The translations under genes and the position numbers were made by a program. 64,000 bases of DNA, from contig CAMLLO010000018.1 of assembly GCA_946480915.1 (NCBI GenBank), positions 1 to 64,000 on the forward strand, read 5' to 3'. The notes below the pieces were generated by a model. The model was not told the origin of the DNA and did not search any database. It saw only the letters and a program-made list of their open reading frames with translations. Below, piece after piece: positions 43,431 through 53,354 of this stretch (its first letter is position 1; every line of letters begins with the position of its first letter). This DNA comes from an uncultured Sphingobacteriaceae bacterium. GTDB lineage: Bacteria > Bacteroidota > Bacteroidia > Sphingobacteriales > Sphingobacteriaceae.

Positions 43431-44492
43431 TTATTTAGCTCTCTGATATTGAGGCGGCCATTCTACATCAACGCCAAGTTGTCTGGCTGCGTGTAATGGA
43501 AAATATGGATCTCTTAACATTTCCCGTGCAAGAAAAACCATGTCAGCCTTACCAGATGAAATAATCTCTTCAGCCTGTGCAGCCTGGATTATAAATCCTA
43601 CGGCGGCAGTCAGCATTGCAGAATTCTCCTTGATTGCCTGAGCAAAAGGCACCTGATATCCGGGAGCTACCGGAATTTTCGCATTTGGCACGTTTCCACC
43701 ACTGGAACAATCGACTAAATCTACTCCCTCATCGAATAATACAGAAGCTAGTCTGACAGAATCGTCGATATCCCAACCACCTTCCGTCCAATCAGTCGCG
43801 GAGATGCGCACAAATAAAGGGAGACCCGCAGGCCACACCTCTTTAATTGCCTGTATGATTTCAACTAAAAACCGGATACGATTCTCAAAAGATCCCCCGT
43901 AGTTATCAGTTCTGATGTTAGATAAAGGAGATAAAAACTCCTGAATTAAGTAACCATGAGCAGCATGAACCTCCAGAACCTTGAACCCAGCTTGCAGGGC
44001 TCGTAGAGCTCCCGATTTAAAATCCTGAACAACTTGATGTATTTCAACTAAAGAAAGTTCAGAAGGAGGGATATATTTTTCAGAGTAAGCAAGAGCACTT
44101 GGAGCTACTGGTGTCCATCCCCCATTTTCGATTTGAATGGCAGTACCACCTTTCCAGGGTTCAATGGTACTTGCTTTCCGACCGGCATGAGCCAGCTGCA
44201 TCCCGGCGACACTACCCTGAGTATGAATAAAATCGGCTATTTCCTTAAGTCCCGCAATATGATCATCGCTCCAGATGCCTAAGTCGGCAAGAGTTATTCT
44301 GCCTTCCGGCGATACCGCAGTTGCCTCTGTCATCACTAACCCGGCTCCGCCTACCGCCCTGGTTCCCAAGTGGACCAAATGCCAGTTATTAGAAAATCCA
44401 TTAATGCTAGAGTATTGACACATTGGAGAAACACCAATTCTGTTCTTAAACTCTATTTCTTTAATTTTTAGCGTTGAAAAAAGAGAAGCCAT
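43431..44492 (-). CDS. NADH:flavin oxidoreductase, old yellow enzyme family (YqjM/NamA-like)
   Basis: A 353-residue FMN-dependent ene-reductase of the YqjM-like subgroup. Visible features are KNRIGVSPMCQYSSING (opening with the SPMCQY flavin motif), HLGTRAVGGAGLVMTEATAV, MQLAHAGRKAS, EVHAAHGYLIQEFLSPLSN (the HxxH-type substrate site) and MVFLAREMLRDPYFP at the end. It reduces activated double bonds in the cytoplasm; the natural substrate is unknown. No signal peptide is present. The gene stands alone on the minus strand. Confidence 0.9.
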   Translation of the reverse strand: MASLFSTLKIKEIEFKNRIGVSPMCQYSSINGFSNNWHLVHLGTRAVGGAGLVMTEATAVSPEGRITLADLGIWSDDHIAGLKEIADFIHTQGSVAGMQLAHAGRKASTIEPWKGGTAIQIENGGWTPVAPSALAYSEKYIPPSELSLVEIHQVVQDFKSGALRALQAGFKVLEVHAAHGYLIQEFLSPLSNIRTDNYGGSFENRIRFLVEIIQAIKEVWPAGLPLFVRISATDWTEGGWDIDDSVRLASVLFDEGVDLVDCSSGGNVPNAKIPVAPGYQVPFAQAIKENSAMLTAAVGFIIQAAQAEEIISSGKADMVFLAREMLRDPYFPLHAARQLGVDVEWPPQYQRAK

Positions 44493-44587
44493 AACGATCT
44501 TTTAATAAGACAAAAAATAATGTTAGTAGTTTGTGGCAGGCCGGATTTTTACCATATTGTTATGTTTATCAATTTTCAGAATAGAGG

Positions 44588-44611
44588 AAAATCTTGCAAA
44601 TCCTCGCAAGA
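44588..44611 (-). terminator. Weak terminator after the TraB/GumN gene
   Basis: TCTTGC and GCAAGA (44592-44597, 44606-44611) pair around an 8-base loop, and the minus strand continues with TTTT. Confidence 0.5.
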
Positions 44612-44630
44612 CTTGTTAAAATAGATTTAT

Positions 44631-45533
44631 CTACTTCAAGGCCATCGGCGTCAGAGTATATCCAAGATTTTTCAGCAAAGCAATCAGGCCATCATCGCCA
44701 ACTAAATGGCCTGCTCCGACAGCAAAAAAAGCGGGGCCATTTATCATGAGTTGCGGCATTTCCCTGATCCAATCCCTATTTCTTTTAGAAAGCAATTCAT
44801 TCATCTCCCCGGCTGTATAATCCTCATTTTTAAGGAAAGCTGTTTCTATAGCTTTGAGATCCTGACGTTTGTAACTTCCAAACAATTCCTTACTTTCTTC
44901 TATCATCCTATCGCTCTCGCGGACAGTTTTAAGCAACAATTCTTTTTGTCGTGACATAGAACCATCAAATAAAAATGCACCCTGTTCTTCCAGCGTCTCG
45001 AATCCTATCACATTTATTTTTAATTTTTTAGCCTCGCTTTGAAAATACATATCCAATGCTGGATTTTGAGGAGTAATGCTGATGGGTAAAAGAAAAGACA
45101 TCAATGTAACTTGAACTGCTGACGGCTTTAATCCGTTTAAGGAGCTCAGATTCATTCCGGTTTTCATCGTAAAGAAAGAATCAACTTCGGCAAATTCCCT
45201 TGTTGAAAGTATTTTATCGAGAGTAGTCTCTTTAAGCAGCATCAAAGGCATCAGCTTCTGAGCCATGGACGCCTCGTCTTCCATAATAAGTTCGCCAACC
45301 AGCGTTTTTGCCTTTTTTAATTGATTGATAACCTGCGGCAAAGTGTCCAAAAAACTCTTTCCGACAAGATGATAAGTCCCAAATATAAAGGATGGTTCCT
45401 TCAATCCTTTACCACTTATTTCCCATAATAAACCGGCTCGCGACTCCGATTTTATCAGATTCTGGGCAAATGCGCTAAAACTTAAAAATGAGATAATTAA
45501 GCTTAAAGTAATGAATCTCAATTGTGTTTTCAC
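44631..45533 (-). CDS. TraB/GumN family protein
   Basis: A 300-residue exported protein (signal SLIISFLSFSAFAQ) of the TraB/GumN family, whose members are suspected metal-dependent proteases related to TIKI. The two family motifs are present: FGTYHLVGKSFLDTLP near residue 50 and the C-terminal VGAGHLVGDDGLIALLKNLG. The reaction is unproven here. It starts 10 bases after the end of the BtuF-like gene, so the two form an operon. Confidence 0.85.
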   Translation of the reverse strand: MKTQLRFITLSLIISFLSFSAFAQNLIKSESRAGLLWEISGKGLKEPSFIFGTYHLVGKSFLDTLPQVINQLKKAKTLVGELIMEDEASMAQKLMPLMLLKETTLDKILSTREFAEVDSFFTMKTGMNLSSLNGLKPSAVQVTLMSFLLPISITPQNPALDMYFQSEAKKLKINVIGFETLEEQGAFLFDGSMSRQKELLLKTVRESDRMIEESKELFGSYKRQDLKAIETAFLKNEDYTAGEMNELLSKRNRDWIREMPQLMINGPAFFAVGAGHLVGDDGLIALLKNLGYTLTPMALK

Positions 45534-45543
45534 AGGTATTTTA

Positions 45544-46470
45544 TTAAGTGGAAAATTTCAGCCAACCCTTTCCTTCATAACCAAAAACAAATTGTTTAGG
45601 GTGGATGATTTCTGCTAATAACTCTATTGTATCAACTACTTTTTGACTTGATCGATTAAAATATTGATTCCCATCGGCGATATAAACCCTGTTATTTTTC
45701 ACAGCTGATAAATCATTCCAGCCCGGCAATTCGAGCAATAAATTTATTTCCTGTAAAGTTCTATCCATCGGAAAACCACATGGAGCGATGACCAGAATAT
45801 CCGGATCTGCAGCCTGGATTGCAGAAAAATCAACATAACCGGAATGCTTCCCACTTTGGGCGAGTAAAGGAGTGCCGCCAGCGATTTGAATTAATTCTGG
45901 CGTCCAGTTACCCGCGATCATTAGCGGTGAAAGCCATTCGATACACGCCACCGTCGGACGCTGTTCCACAAATTTTAATTTGTGATGAATTAAATCACAG
46001 CGCTCTTGAAGCTCTTCCACAAAGGTCTCACCACTTTCTTTAACACCTAATTTTTCGGCCAGTACTATAATCTCATTGAAAATATCCTTAAGATCTCTAG
46101 GGTTTAATGAAATTATCTCAACATTATTCTCCAAAACAGCCTGTAAAGTCTGTTCAACGTCTTTTAAAGACACTGCGCAAACTTCGCACTGCGCCTGGGT
46201 AATAATAACAGCGGGATCCAATCCTTTCACCGCGTCCTTATCAATTGTATAGATTGATAAAGCTTCTGATAAAATATCCTTTACCTGTCTATCAATTTCA
46301 GCACTTGAGGAACCGGAGATAAATTTCGCAGAAGAACAAACGGGTAAACTAACGATACTTTCAGGTGAGTCGCATTCGTGAGAGCGGCCAACCAATTGAT
46401 CTTTTAACCCTAGTGCGCAAACAATTTCGGTAGCGGCGGGAAGAAGTGATATTATTCTTTTTTCTGGCAT
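45544..46470 (-). CDS. BtuF-like cobalamin-binding protein without a signal peptide
   Basis: A 308-residue protein with the bilobed fold of periplasmic binding proteins of the BtuF type: RIISLLPAATEIVCALGL at the start, VGRSHECDSP, then IEWLSPLMIAGNWTPELIQIAGG. I start it at 46470 (MPEKRII) because the box TACCTTTG lies at 46476-46483, five bases ahead, and because the longer frame would add codons that overlap the receptor gene's terminator. The chosen form has no export signal, so it may be cytoplasmic, as in many cobalamin-binding proteins of this phylum. B12 binding is inferred from family only. A TraB/GumN gene follows in the same operon. Confidence 0.75.
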   Translation of the reverse strand: MPEKRIISLLPAATEIVCALGLKDQLVGRSHECDSPESIVSLPVCSSAKFISGSSSAEIDRQVKDILSEALSIYTIDKDAVKGLDPAVIITQAQCEVCAVSLKDVEQTLQAVLENNVEIISLNPRDLKDIFNEIIVLAEKLGVKESGETFVEELQERCDLIHHKLKFVEQRPTVACIEWLSPLMIAGNWTPELIQIAGGTPLLAQSGKHSGYVDFSAIQAADPDILVIAPCGFPMDRTLQEINLLLELPGWNDLSAVKNNRVYIADGNQYFNRSSQKVVDTIELLAEIIHPKQFVFGYEGKGWLKFST

Positions 46471-46475
46471 TTGTG

Positions 46476-46483
46476 CAAAGGTA
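46476..46483 (-). promoter_or_regulatory. -7 box of the BtuF-like gene
   Basis: CAAAGGTA on the plus strand reads TACCTTTG on the minus strand, an exact match. It ends six bases ahead of the ATG at 46470 and decides that start. Confidence 0.65.
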
Positions 46484-46494
46484 CAATTCAAAAT

Positions 46495-46532
46495 AAAAAA
46501 TGCTGTGAGCCAAATGGCAAACAGCATTTTTT
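46495..46532 (-). terminator. Terminator of the outer-membrane receptor gene
   Basis: AAAAAATGCTGT (46495-46506) and ACAGCATTTTTT (46521-46532) form a perfect 12-bp stem with T-runs on both strands. It lies 20 bases past the receptor stop at 46552 and overlaps the discarded N-terminal extension of the BtuF-like frame. Confidence 0.85.
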
Positions 46533-46551
46533 ATTTACTATTTTAATATGA

Positions 46552-49068
46552 TTACATACCCTGCTGGCCACCACTCTGACCATTTCCACCATCTTGCTTT
46601 AAGTCGTCGTTATTAACGCCACGTTTCTTTTTAGGCTGCTGAGCATTGAAGTTCATTTTACCAAACTGCCAGCTAAAATTAATGCCTACTGAGCGGAAAG
46701 GCATGGAGAAATTACTTTTCTGAACTAAACCGGCACTATTTATCTCACTTCTAAAGTTCTTGCGTTCATTAAAAGGATCAATGATATTTAAACCGATCTT
46801 GCCCTTTTTATTCAAGATCTGCTTGTTTAAGGAAAGTATCCACATGTTAAATGCTGGATTCTTTCCCTGAAATGTACGTCGCGGAGAGTTTATAATCACA
46901 AACGTTTCAGTAACAAAGCCTTTCGGCAGGGTTACCGATCCATTCAGAAATGCATTATACAATAGTTGTGTACCTATATTAGCGCTGGCCTTTTGGAATT
47001 CAGTCGTTGCCTGAGGTTTATAACTATATAAATTAAGGTTAGTTCTGAACGTTAAGGCTTTAGCCGGAGAAATTTGAGCAAAAAAGCTTCCGCCAAAAGA
47101 ATTATTTCTACCAATATTGTCGAAGGTTGTTAACGAAACCGGAATGGGCTCTCCACCCGAACCATCATCATATAGGTCGGGTTTTACAAAGCTTTCAATG
47201 ATATCATCGGTATGCCGGTAATATAAAGACGTATTGATCACTGATTTTTTCACAAAGGTTGAAAAATTAAATTCCACGCTTTGAGAAACCTCTGGAGAAA
47301 GATTCGGATTGCCCATGGTATGCGATACAGCGTTGCTGGTATTTCTGAAGGGGTTCAAAAATTGCAGACTTGGACGTTGAATTCTCTTGCTATAGCTTAT
47401 CCGAAAAGTGTTGCTTTTTACGGTTTTTGACAAAGCAAAGCTCGGGATAAAATTAGTATAGCTATTAGAAAACGGATCAAAGGCAGGGTTAAGCGAACTT
47501 TCGCGACCGTCTATCTGCGTATTTTCAACACGTGCACCCACCTGTAATCCTATGCTCTTAGGCAATTGAAAACTCAGAACTGAGTATCCAGAGTACACAT
47601 TCTGATCATACAGATAATCATTCGACATTAAATCGCTCACTTCATACACCCCGTTTGCATTGGCCACATTTACCAATGAGTTGCTCGTGATATCTCGTAT
47701 GATGGTTTTTACACCCGATTCAAGTTTTACCTTTGTATTAAAGGGCAAAGAATAATCGGCCTGAATAGTATACTCATCGTTTATACCCTCGTTTGAAGCA
47801 ATCTGATTTGGGTTAAATGAACTGTAAAGGGTGGTGTAGTCTGTCTGATGTTTGCCATGACTCCATTGTCCTGCCAGGGTAAACTCATTCCCTGCCTTTT
47901 TAAATTTATGGGTGTAATCACCGTTCCAGTCAAACCCGCCAAACTGCATTTTCGAATTGTTTGTAATTGTATAGCTATGATTCTGTTGCTGTTGGGTACT
48001 ATTAAGAAAGTTATTAATATTTTCAGAAGTTCCATCTGTTGTAAAACCACCCTGATTAAATCTTATACCTGATGAAATGCTGTTTGAGCTATTGAAATCA
48101 TAACTTACGTTTCCCGAACCCATGCCTGCATATCGTTTTGTTTCACTCTCTCCGATCTGCGATCTGCTTGATTGATTATTTGAATCTGTGCTCTCAAAGT
48201 TTACGGTACTAATTTGTGGCCAGGTATAATTTCCTCCAAAGTTTCCGCTTATACTCAACCGATTCTGATTCATATTCAGATTAACATTTCCATTGTTTTG
48301 GCGGGTGCCCACCCCTCCGCTAACAGAGCCGCTTACTCCAGACATGTTGCTTTTTTTGGTGATGATATTTATAATACCTGCGGAGCCTTCTGCATCATAT
48401 TTAGCAGATGGACTTGTAACTACTTCTACACTCTTGATCTGATCAGCCGGAAGCATTTTCATAGCATCTCCAACATTACTTGCCATTGCACCTGATGGTT
48501 TGCCGTTTATTAACACCTTTATATTCTGACTTCCGCGTAGCGAAACATTTCCATCCTGGTCTACAGAAACCATTGGAACTTTTCTCAACACATCACCTGC
48601 ATTTCCTCCGGACACCGTTGCATCCTTTTCTGCATTGTAAACTACTTTATCGACCCGATTTTCAATCAGTGCCGCCTGACCCGTAACTTCAACTTCCTTC
48701 AAAGCGGTTGCTGTGGGCCTCAAAATTATTCTCCCAAGGTTCAAATCAGGTTTTCCGGGCGTCGTGGTAACCGAAGAAAGCACCTTTGTTTGGTAACCCA
48801 TAAAACTTAAAGTGAGTTTATAACTTCCGGGAGCTACGTTATCGATTTTGAAAACTCCTTTGGAGTCGGTTATGGCGCCATTTGTACTCTTGGTTGAACT
48901 TACTCTACCTAAGCCGACAGACACATAATCTAAAGGTTTTTGCGTAACAGAATCGATAATTGTTCCCGAGATCCTTCCAACTATACCAGGCGAGGCGCCA
49001 ACAGGCATTTGCGCCCACAAAGAAAGTGTACAAAGGATACTTATTATTAAAAGATATAGCGATTTCAT
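46552..49068 (-). CDS. Outer membrane beta-barrel receptor, TonB-dependent type
   Basis: An 838-residue outer-membrane protein. After the signal peptide (SLYLLIISILCTLSLWAQ) comes a carboxypeptidase-like regulatory domain (ISGTIIDSVTQKPLDYVSVG), then the plug (VTGQAALIENRVDKVVYNAE, SLRGSQNIKVLINGKPSG) and a long beta barrel of the OMP_b-brl_3 type ending near FSWQFGKMNF. An unusual polar tail of about 33 residues rich in Gly, Gln, Lys and Asn follows the last strand. Start chosen at 49068 because the -7 box lies at 49093-49100; the upstream frame would begin before the promoter. The imported substrate is unknown. Confidence 0.88.
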   Translation of the reverse strand: MKSLYLLIISILCTLSLWAQMPVGASPGIVGRISGTIIDSVTQKPLDYVSVGLGRVSSTKSTNGAITDSKGVFKIDNVAPGSYKLTLSFMGYQTKVLSSVTTTPGKPDLNLGRIILRPTATALKEVEVTGQAALIENRVDKVVYNAEKDATVSGGNAGDVLRKVPMVSVDQDGNVSLRGSQNIKVLINGKPSGAMASNVGDAMKMLPADQIKSVEVVTSPSAKYDAEGSAGIINIITKKSNMSGVSGSVSGGVGTRQNNGNVNLNMNQNRLSISGNFGGNYTWPQISTVNFESTDSNNQSSRSQIGESETKRYAGMGSGNVSYDFNSSNSISSGIRFNQGGFTTDGTSENINNFLNSTQQQQNHSYTITNNSKMQFGGFDWNGDYTHKFKKAGNEFTLAGQWSHGKHQTDYTTLYSSFNPNQIASNEGINDEYTIQADYSLPFNTKVKLESGVKTIIRDITSNSLVNVANANGVYEVSDLMSNDYLYDQNVYSGYSVLSFQLPKSIGLQVGARVENTQIDGRESSLNPAFDPFSNSYTNFIPSFALSKTVKSNTFRISYSKRIQRPSLQFLNPFRNTSNAVSHTMGNPNLSPEVSQSVEFNFSTFVKKSVINTSLYYRHTDDIIESFVKPDLYDDGSGGEPIPVSLTTFDNIGRNNSFGGSFFAQISPAKALTFRTNLNLYSYKPQATTEFQKASANIGTQLLYNAFLNGSVTLPKGFVTETFVIINSPRRTFQGKNPAFNMWILSLNKQILNKKGKIGLNIIDPFNERKNFRSEINSAGLVQKSNFSMPFRSVGINFSWQFGKMNFNAQQPKKKRGVNNDDLKQDGGNGQSGGQQGM

Positions 49069-49092
49069 TACTTCGATTTTGATAATTAGTCG

Positions 49093-49100
49093 CAAAGATA
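49093..49100 (-). promoter_or_regulatory. -7 box of the outer-membrane receptor
   Basis: CAAAGATA on the plus strand reads TATCTTTG on the minus strand, 24 bases ahead of the ATG at 49068. It excludes the longer frame beginning at 49140. Confidence 0.65.
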
Positions 49101-49145
49101 GATTGAATGTTACAATGCTTTTGTTAAATAAACAGCTCATAACGT

Positions 49146-49179
49146 AAAAAAAGCGATAGAATTTCTCCTATCGCTTTTT
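49146..49179 (-). terminator. leuS terminator
   Basis: AAAAAGCGATAG and CTATCGCTTTTT (49148-49159, 49168-49179) pair perfectly, with T-runs on both strands. It is about 20 bases beyond the leuS stop. Confidence 0.85.
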
Positions 49180-49197
49180 ACTTATCTCTATGTAATC

Positions 49198-52122
49198 CTA
49201 AACTACCAGGTTTACAATTTTTCCTTTTACAACGATCATCTTCTTAGGTGACTTCCCGTCAAGGTGTTTTTGAACATCCGTATTATCCAGAACAAATTTC
49301 TCAATCTCCGGAACTTCAAGTGTTAGCGGCATATTTAGATTCATTTTCATTTTCCCGTTAAAAGATATCGGATAAGCAAATTCATCTTCAACCAGGTAAG
49401 CCGGATTAAATGTCGGATAAGAAGCATAAGTAAGTGTACCGGCCTCATTCCCTAAAAGGGTCCACAGCTCCTCTGTAATATGCGGTGCGTAAGGCGCCAG
49501 CACTATTACCAGATCCTGAAGTACCTTACGCTTGTTACATTTTAAATCAGTAAGTTCATTTACACAAATCATAAAGCTGGAAACAGAGGTATTGAATGAA
49601 AAACGTTCAATATCTTCTTCCACTTTACGGATAATTTTATGCAGTGCCTTTAGCTCGGCTTTAGAAGGCTCTTCTTCAGAAACTTTGAAATTAAACTGCT
49701 CGTCATGAAACAACCTCCAAAGCTTACGTAAAAATTTAAAAACACCTTCAATACCATTTGTATTCCATGGTTTACTTTGCTCTAAGGGACCAAGAAACAT
49801 TTCATACAAACGAAGCGTGTCTGCACCGTAGCGTTCAATGATGTCATCGGGATTTACGACGTTGAACTTTGATTTAGACATTTTCTCTACTTCAACACCA
49901 CAGATGTATTTGCCATCATTCTCTAATATAAATTTTGCATCTTGGAATTCTGGACGCCATTTTTTAAATTTCTCAATATCTAAAATATCGTTCTCAACAA
50001 TATTCACATCCACATGAATTTCGCCAACAGCAATTACTTCATTTGTTATGTTTGGAAAAAAGGTAAGTTCATATGGAATACCCCATTTTTTTGCAAGCTC
50101 TCGCTCTTCATTCATATCTGCCTTCTTCCACTGTTCATATTTACTTTTTGACAAATAGTATGAAGAAGCAGTTTGACCGTCCTTTATAATGCTTAATCTA
50201 TAAACGAAGTTAGATCTTCCCTGGATCATCCCCTGGTTAATCAATTTTTTAAAAGGTTCTTCTTCTGTTACATATCCAAGATCTTTTAAAAACTTGTTCC
50301 AGAATCTACTATAAAGCAAGTGGCCTGTCGCATGCTCTGATCCACCGATGTATAAGTCGACATCTTTCCAGTATTCTATGGCAGACTGCGGCGCAAAAGC
50401 ATTTTCAGTGCGTTCTTCAGGTGATGCCATGTATCTGTACCAGTACCAACTTGAACCCGCCCAACCCGGCATTGTACTTAATTCGTACTCGTATTGATCC
50501 TTATATTTCCAGTCTCTAGCTCTGCCCAAAGGTGGCTCACCGCTTTCTGTAGGCAGATATTTATCCACTTCGGGTAAAACCAGAGGTAAATCCTGTTCAT
50601 TAATTAAATAGGGCAATCCTTCTTTAAAGTAAACCGGCACAGGTTCTCCCCAATAACGCTGACGACCGAAAATGGCATCGCGCATACGGTATTGTATTTT
50701 AGCTTTACCCGCGTTTAACTCCTCTAGTTTTTGAATTAGAGCAGGGATAGCTTCCTGGTAAGTTAGGTCGTTAATGATGTCAGAATTCACGTAGCGACCT
50801 TCTTTGGTAGCATCAGCTTCATGCTCAATATCTTTTTGAGCGTCCAAAATCTGGATAATAGGGAGATTAAAGTGTTTCGCGAAAAGCCAGTCACGCTGAT
50901 CTCCCGAAGGAACCGCCATAACAGCACCAGTACCATAGCCCGCCAATACATAATCAGCTATCCAAACAGGGATTTTGGTCCCGTTTAACGGATTTAGTGC
51001 ATAACTACCGGTAAAAGCACCTGATACGGTTTTAGCATCTGCCATCCGATCCAGTTCTGATTTCTTTTTAGTTTGCGCGATGTAAGCATCAATTTCAGCT
51101 TTTTGTTCCGGAGTAGTTAATGAACTTACTAACTCATGTTCCGGCGCAATAACAAGAAAGCTTACTCCGAAAATAGTATCGACACGGGTGGTGAAGACTT
51201 CTATGTAGTTGTGGGTTGTAAGTTGTGCGTTATGAGCATGACTCTCGAGCGGGAAGATAACCGATGCACCTGTACTCTTTCCAATCCAATTACGCTGCAT
51301 TTCTTTTAGCGGATCGGGCCAGTCGATATGATCCAAGCCCTGAAGCAGTCGATCTGCATAAGCAGTAATTCGCATGCTCCATTGCATCATTTTTTTCTGT
51401 TCAACAGGATAGCCGCCGCGTTCTGAAACGCCCTCTTTGACTTCGTCATTAGCCAGAACGGTCCCTAAAGCAGGGCACCAGTTCACGGTACTTTCTTTAA
51501 GAAATGTTAAACGGTATTTTAAAAGCTCTACCTGTTGCTGTGTTTCTGTCATTTGCTTCCATTCATCAGCTGAAAAGCTAAGAACTTCCTCATCCGAAAC
51601 TGCCCGAACGCCTTCTGAACCTTTAGTTTCAAAATGCTCTATTAGCTTTTGTATCGGCTCTGCCTTATCTGATTCAAGATTATACCATGAATTAAACAAT
51701 TGCATGAAAATCCATTGAGTCCATTTATAATATTCCGGATCGCTTGTGCGAACCTCGCGACTCCAGTCGAACGAAAAACCGATTTGATCTAATTGACGAC
51801 GATATGTAGCAATGTTCTGTTCGGTAGTAAGTGCCGGATGTTGTCCCGTTTGAATGGCGTACTGTTCTGCGGGTAAACCGAACGAATCGTAACCCATTGG
51901 ATGCAATACGTTAAATCCCTTAAGGCGTTTATAACGGGCAAAAATATCCGAAGCAATATATCCCAGAGGGTGTCCGACATGCAAACCAGCGCCAGACGGA
52001 TAAGGGAACATGTCCAAAACATAATATTTAGGTTTTGGAGAGGTGTTATCAACTTTATAAGTCTGCTTTTCGGCCCAAAACTGCTGCCACTTATTTTCGA
52101 GAGTTCTAAACTGATAATCCAT
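49198..52122 (-). CDS. leuS: Leucine-tRNA ligase
   Basis: Class I synthetase for tRNA-Leu, 974 residues. The HIGH-type motif is in [15 protein letters not shown] (HVGH) and KMSKS in [17 protein letters not shown]. The connective editing domain carries the threonine-rich [21 protein letters not shown]. The protein is about 100 residues longer than E. coli LeuRS; much of the excess lies between MIQGRS and KMSKS, an insert I believe is normal for Bacteroidota. C-terminal residues form the anticodon-binding and tail domains. Confidence 0.95.
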   Translation of the reverse strand: MDYQFRTLENKWQQFWAEKQTYKVDNTSPKPKYYVLDMFPYPSGAGLHVGHPLGYIASDIFARYKRLKGFNVLHPMGYDSFGLPAEQYAIQTGQHPALTTEQNIATYRRQLDQIGFSFDWSREVRTSDPEYYKWTQWIFMQLFNSWYNLESDKAEPIQKLIEHFETKGSEGVRAVSDEEVLSFSADEWKQMTETQQQVELLKYRLTFLKESTVNWCPALGTVLANDEVKEGVSERGGYPVEQKKMMQWSMRITAYADRLLQGLDHIDWPDPLKEMQRNWIGKSTGASVIFPLESHAHNAQLTTHNYIEVFTTRVDTIFGVSFLVIAPEHELVSSLTTPEQKAEIDAYIAQTKKKSELDRMADAKTVSGAFTGSYALNPLNGTKIPVWIADYVLAGYGTGAVMAVPSGDQRDWLFAKHFNLPIIQILDAQKDIEHEADATKEGRYVNSDIINDLTYQEAIPALIQKLEELNAGKAKIQYRMRDAIFGRQRYWGEPVPVYFKEGLPYLINEQDLPLVLPEVDKYLPTESGEPPLGRARDWKYKDQYEYELSTMPGWAGSSWYWYRYMASPEERTENAFAPQSAIEYWKDVDLYIGGSEHATGHLLYSRFWNKFLKDLGYVTEEEPFKKLINQGMIQGRSNFVYRLSIIKDGQTASSYYLSKSKYEQWKKADMNEERELAKKWGIPYELTFFPNITNEVIAVGEIHVDVNIVENDILDIEKFKKWRPEFQDAKFILENDGKYICGVEVEKMSKSKFNVVNPDDIIERYGADTLRLYEMFLGPLEQSKPWNTNGIEGVFKFLRKLWRLFHDEQFNFKVSEEEPSKAELKALHKIIRKVEEDIERFSFNTSVSSFMICVNELTDLKCNKRKVLQDLVIVLAPYAPHITEELWTLLGNEAGTLTYASYPTFNPAYLVEDEFAYPISFNGKMKMNLNMPLTLEVPEIEKFVLDNTDVQKHLDGKSPKKMIVVKGKIVNLVV

Positions 52123-52142
52123 GAATAATTTTTATAAGAACG

Positions 52143-52150
52143 CGAAAATA
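52143..52150 (-). promoter_or_regulatory. Possible -7 box of leuS
   Basis: The minus strand reads TATTTTCG, one base off the consensus, 20 bases before the start at 52122. The same variant precedes ftsX. Confidence 0.4.
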
Positions 52151-52222
52151 AGAAAATAGAATTATACCAGAATTCATTTATTTCAATCTGGAGTTTATTG
52201 ATTGACCTGGCCTTAAATACAA

Positions 52223-52264
52223 AATCAGATTTCATACACGCATTTTTGCTGATGAAATCTGATT
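52223..52264 (-). terminator. Terminator of the ROK gene
   Basis: AATCAGATTTCAT (52223-52235) and ATGAAATCTGATT (52252-52264) form a perfect 13-bp stem about 26 bases beyond the ROK stop. The following minus-strand T-run is short (TTTT then mixed). Confidence 0.7.
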
Positions 52265-52290
52265 AAATAGAATTCGTAAGAAATATTTCG

Positions 52291-53163
52291 TTATCTGGCG
52301 TGGATCGGTGCGGCATCATACCATGCAGATGCTGCACCGATGATACTGGCTTGTTCGCCTAGAAGTGCCCTTAGAATGGGAATACGAATTCCCTGATCAG
52401 CCATTTTTGCTGTTAAAGAATCAAAAAAGAACCGGTTATATAATTCCATAAAGCCCCCGATTACGACCACTTCTGGTTTGTGCTGCCGAATAAATATGGT
52501 TAAGAACCTGGCCAAGTTCGAGGCAAACTCTTCAAATACTTGTGCAACGGCGGGTTCAGCATCAGCAAGCTGCCTTAACTCCGAAAGATCGGTTGCTTCA
52601 ATACCTGTTAACTCTTTAAAACGAGCCAGCAACCACCTGATAGAAATATAATCCTCCGCAACCCCTTCGTCAAATGGAGAGGAATGCATATTTGCATCGG
52701 TAACTACCCCCTCCGAATATATCGCACTGCCTAATCCGATACCTAATGTTACTCCTAACGAACTTTTAAAACCTCTTCCTGCACCACCAAAAACTTCTCC
52801 CTGAAGAAAACAAACAGCATCGTTCATTATCTTAACATTCTCGGGACCAGAATTTATAGCTTTGGAAAAAATATCTTTAAGATTATTTTTATAAAGGCTG
52901 TTGTAGCGAGCGGCGTCATTCATCAATAAAACACCAGAATCGTAATCACATTCGCCGGGTAATCCAATTCCTAACTTTGTACTATTGGCAGCAACTCTGC
53001 TTAACGCTGAGCTCCAGCTGTTAATTATCTGATCTGCAGAAGCTGTTGGATCAACTTTTTTTCTTTCCACCGTTTCTGAAACAACTTTCCTTGTTTCCAT
53101 ATTTACCAAACCCAGAGAAATATGTTTGTCTTCAATATTAACTCCAATAATAAGTTCGCTCAT
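52291..53163 (-). CDS. ROK family protein (sugar kinase type)
   Basis: A 290-residue ROK protein, probably a glucokinase-like sugar kinase. The N-terminal phosphate-binding segment is IGVNIEDKHISLGLVN, the catalytic aspartate sits in KIMNDAVCFLQGE, and VTLGIGLGSAIYSEG is the glycine-rich motif. There is no N-terminal DNA-binding domain, so it is not a repressor. The usual zinc motif (CxCGxxGCxE) is absent: the corresponding region reads HSSPFDEGVAEDYISIRWL. Its substrate is unknown. Confidence 0.85.
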   Translation of the reverse strand: MSELIIGVNIEDKHISLGLVNMETRKVVSETVERKKVDPTASADQIINSWSSALSRVAANSTKLGIGLPGECDYDSGVLLMNDAARYNSLYKNNLKDIFSKAINSGPENVKIMNDAVCFLQGEVFGGAGRGFKSSLGVTLGIGLGSAIYSEGVVTDANMHSSPFDEGVAEDYISIRWLLARFKELTGIEATDLSELRQLADAEPAVAQVFEEFASNLARFLTIFIRQHKPEVVVIGGFMELYNRFFFDSLTAKMADQGIRIPILRALLGEQASIIGAASAWYDAAPIHAR

Positions 53164-53342
53164 GTTGCAATAATTAAGGTAAAAGGTTCACTATGTTAGT
53201 TTATAGTCCCGTGTACGACGGATGTAACAAAAAGTTTACGTCAAGTTAAAAAATATTCAAAGGACCAAGAAGATTAAAGCAGGCAATTTGTTAAAATCTG
53301 TTATATCTTGAATTTTATAGTTCTTATTGCAGGTGAAATCTA

Positions 53343-53350
53343 TATTTTCG
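53343..53350 (+). promoter_or_regulatory. Possible -7 box of ftsX
   Basis: TATTTTCG is one base off the consensus and only five bases before the ATG at 53355. Confidence 0.4.
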
Positions 53351-53354
53351 CATT

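Noticed and set aside
46471..46527. N-terminal extension of the BtuF-like frame resembling a signal peptide
   Set aside because: It is encoded by the receptor gene's terminator and lies upstream of the -7 box.
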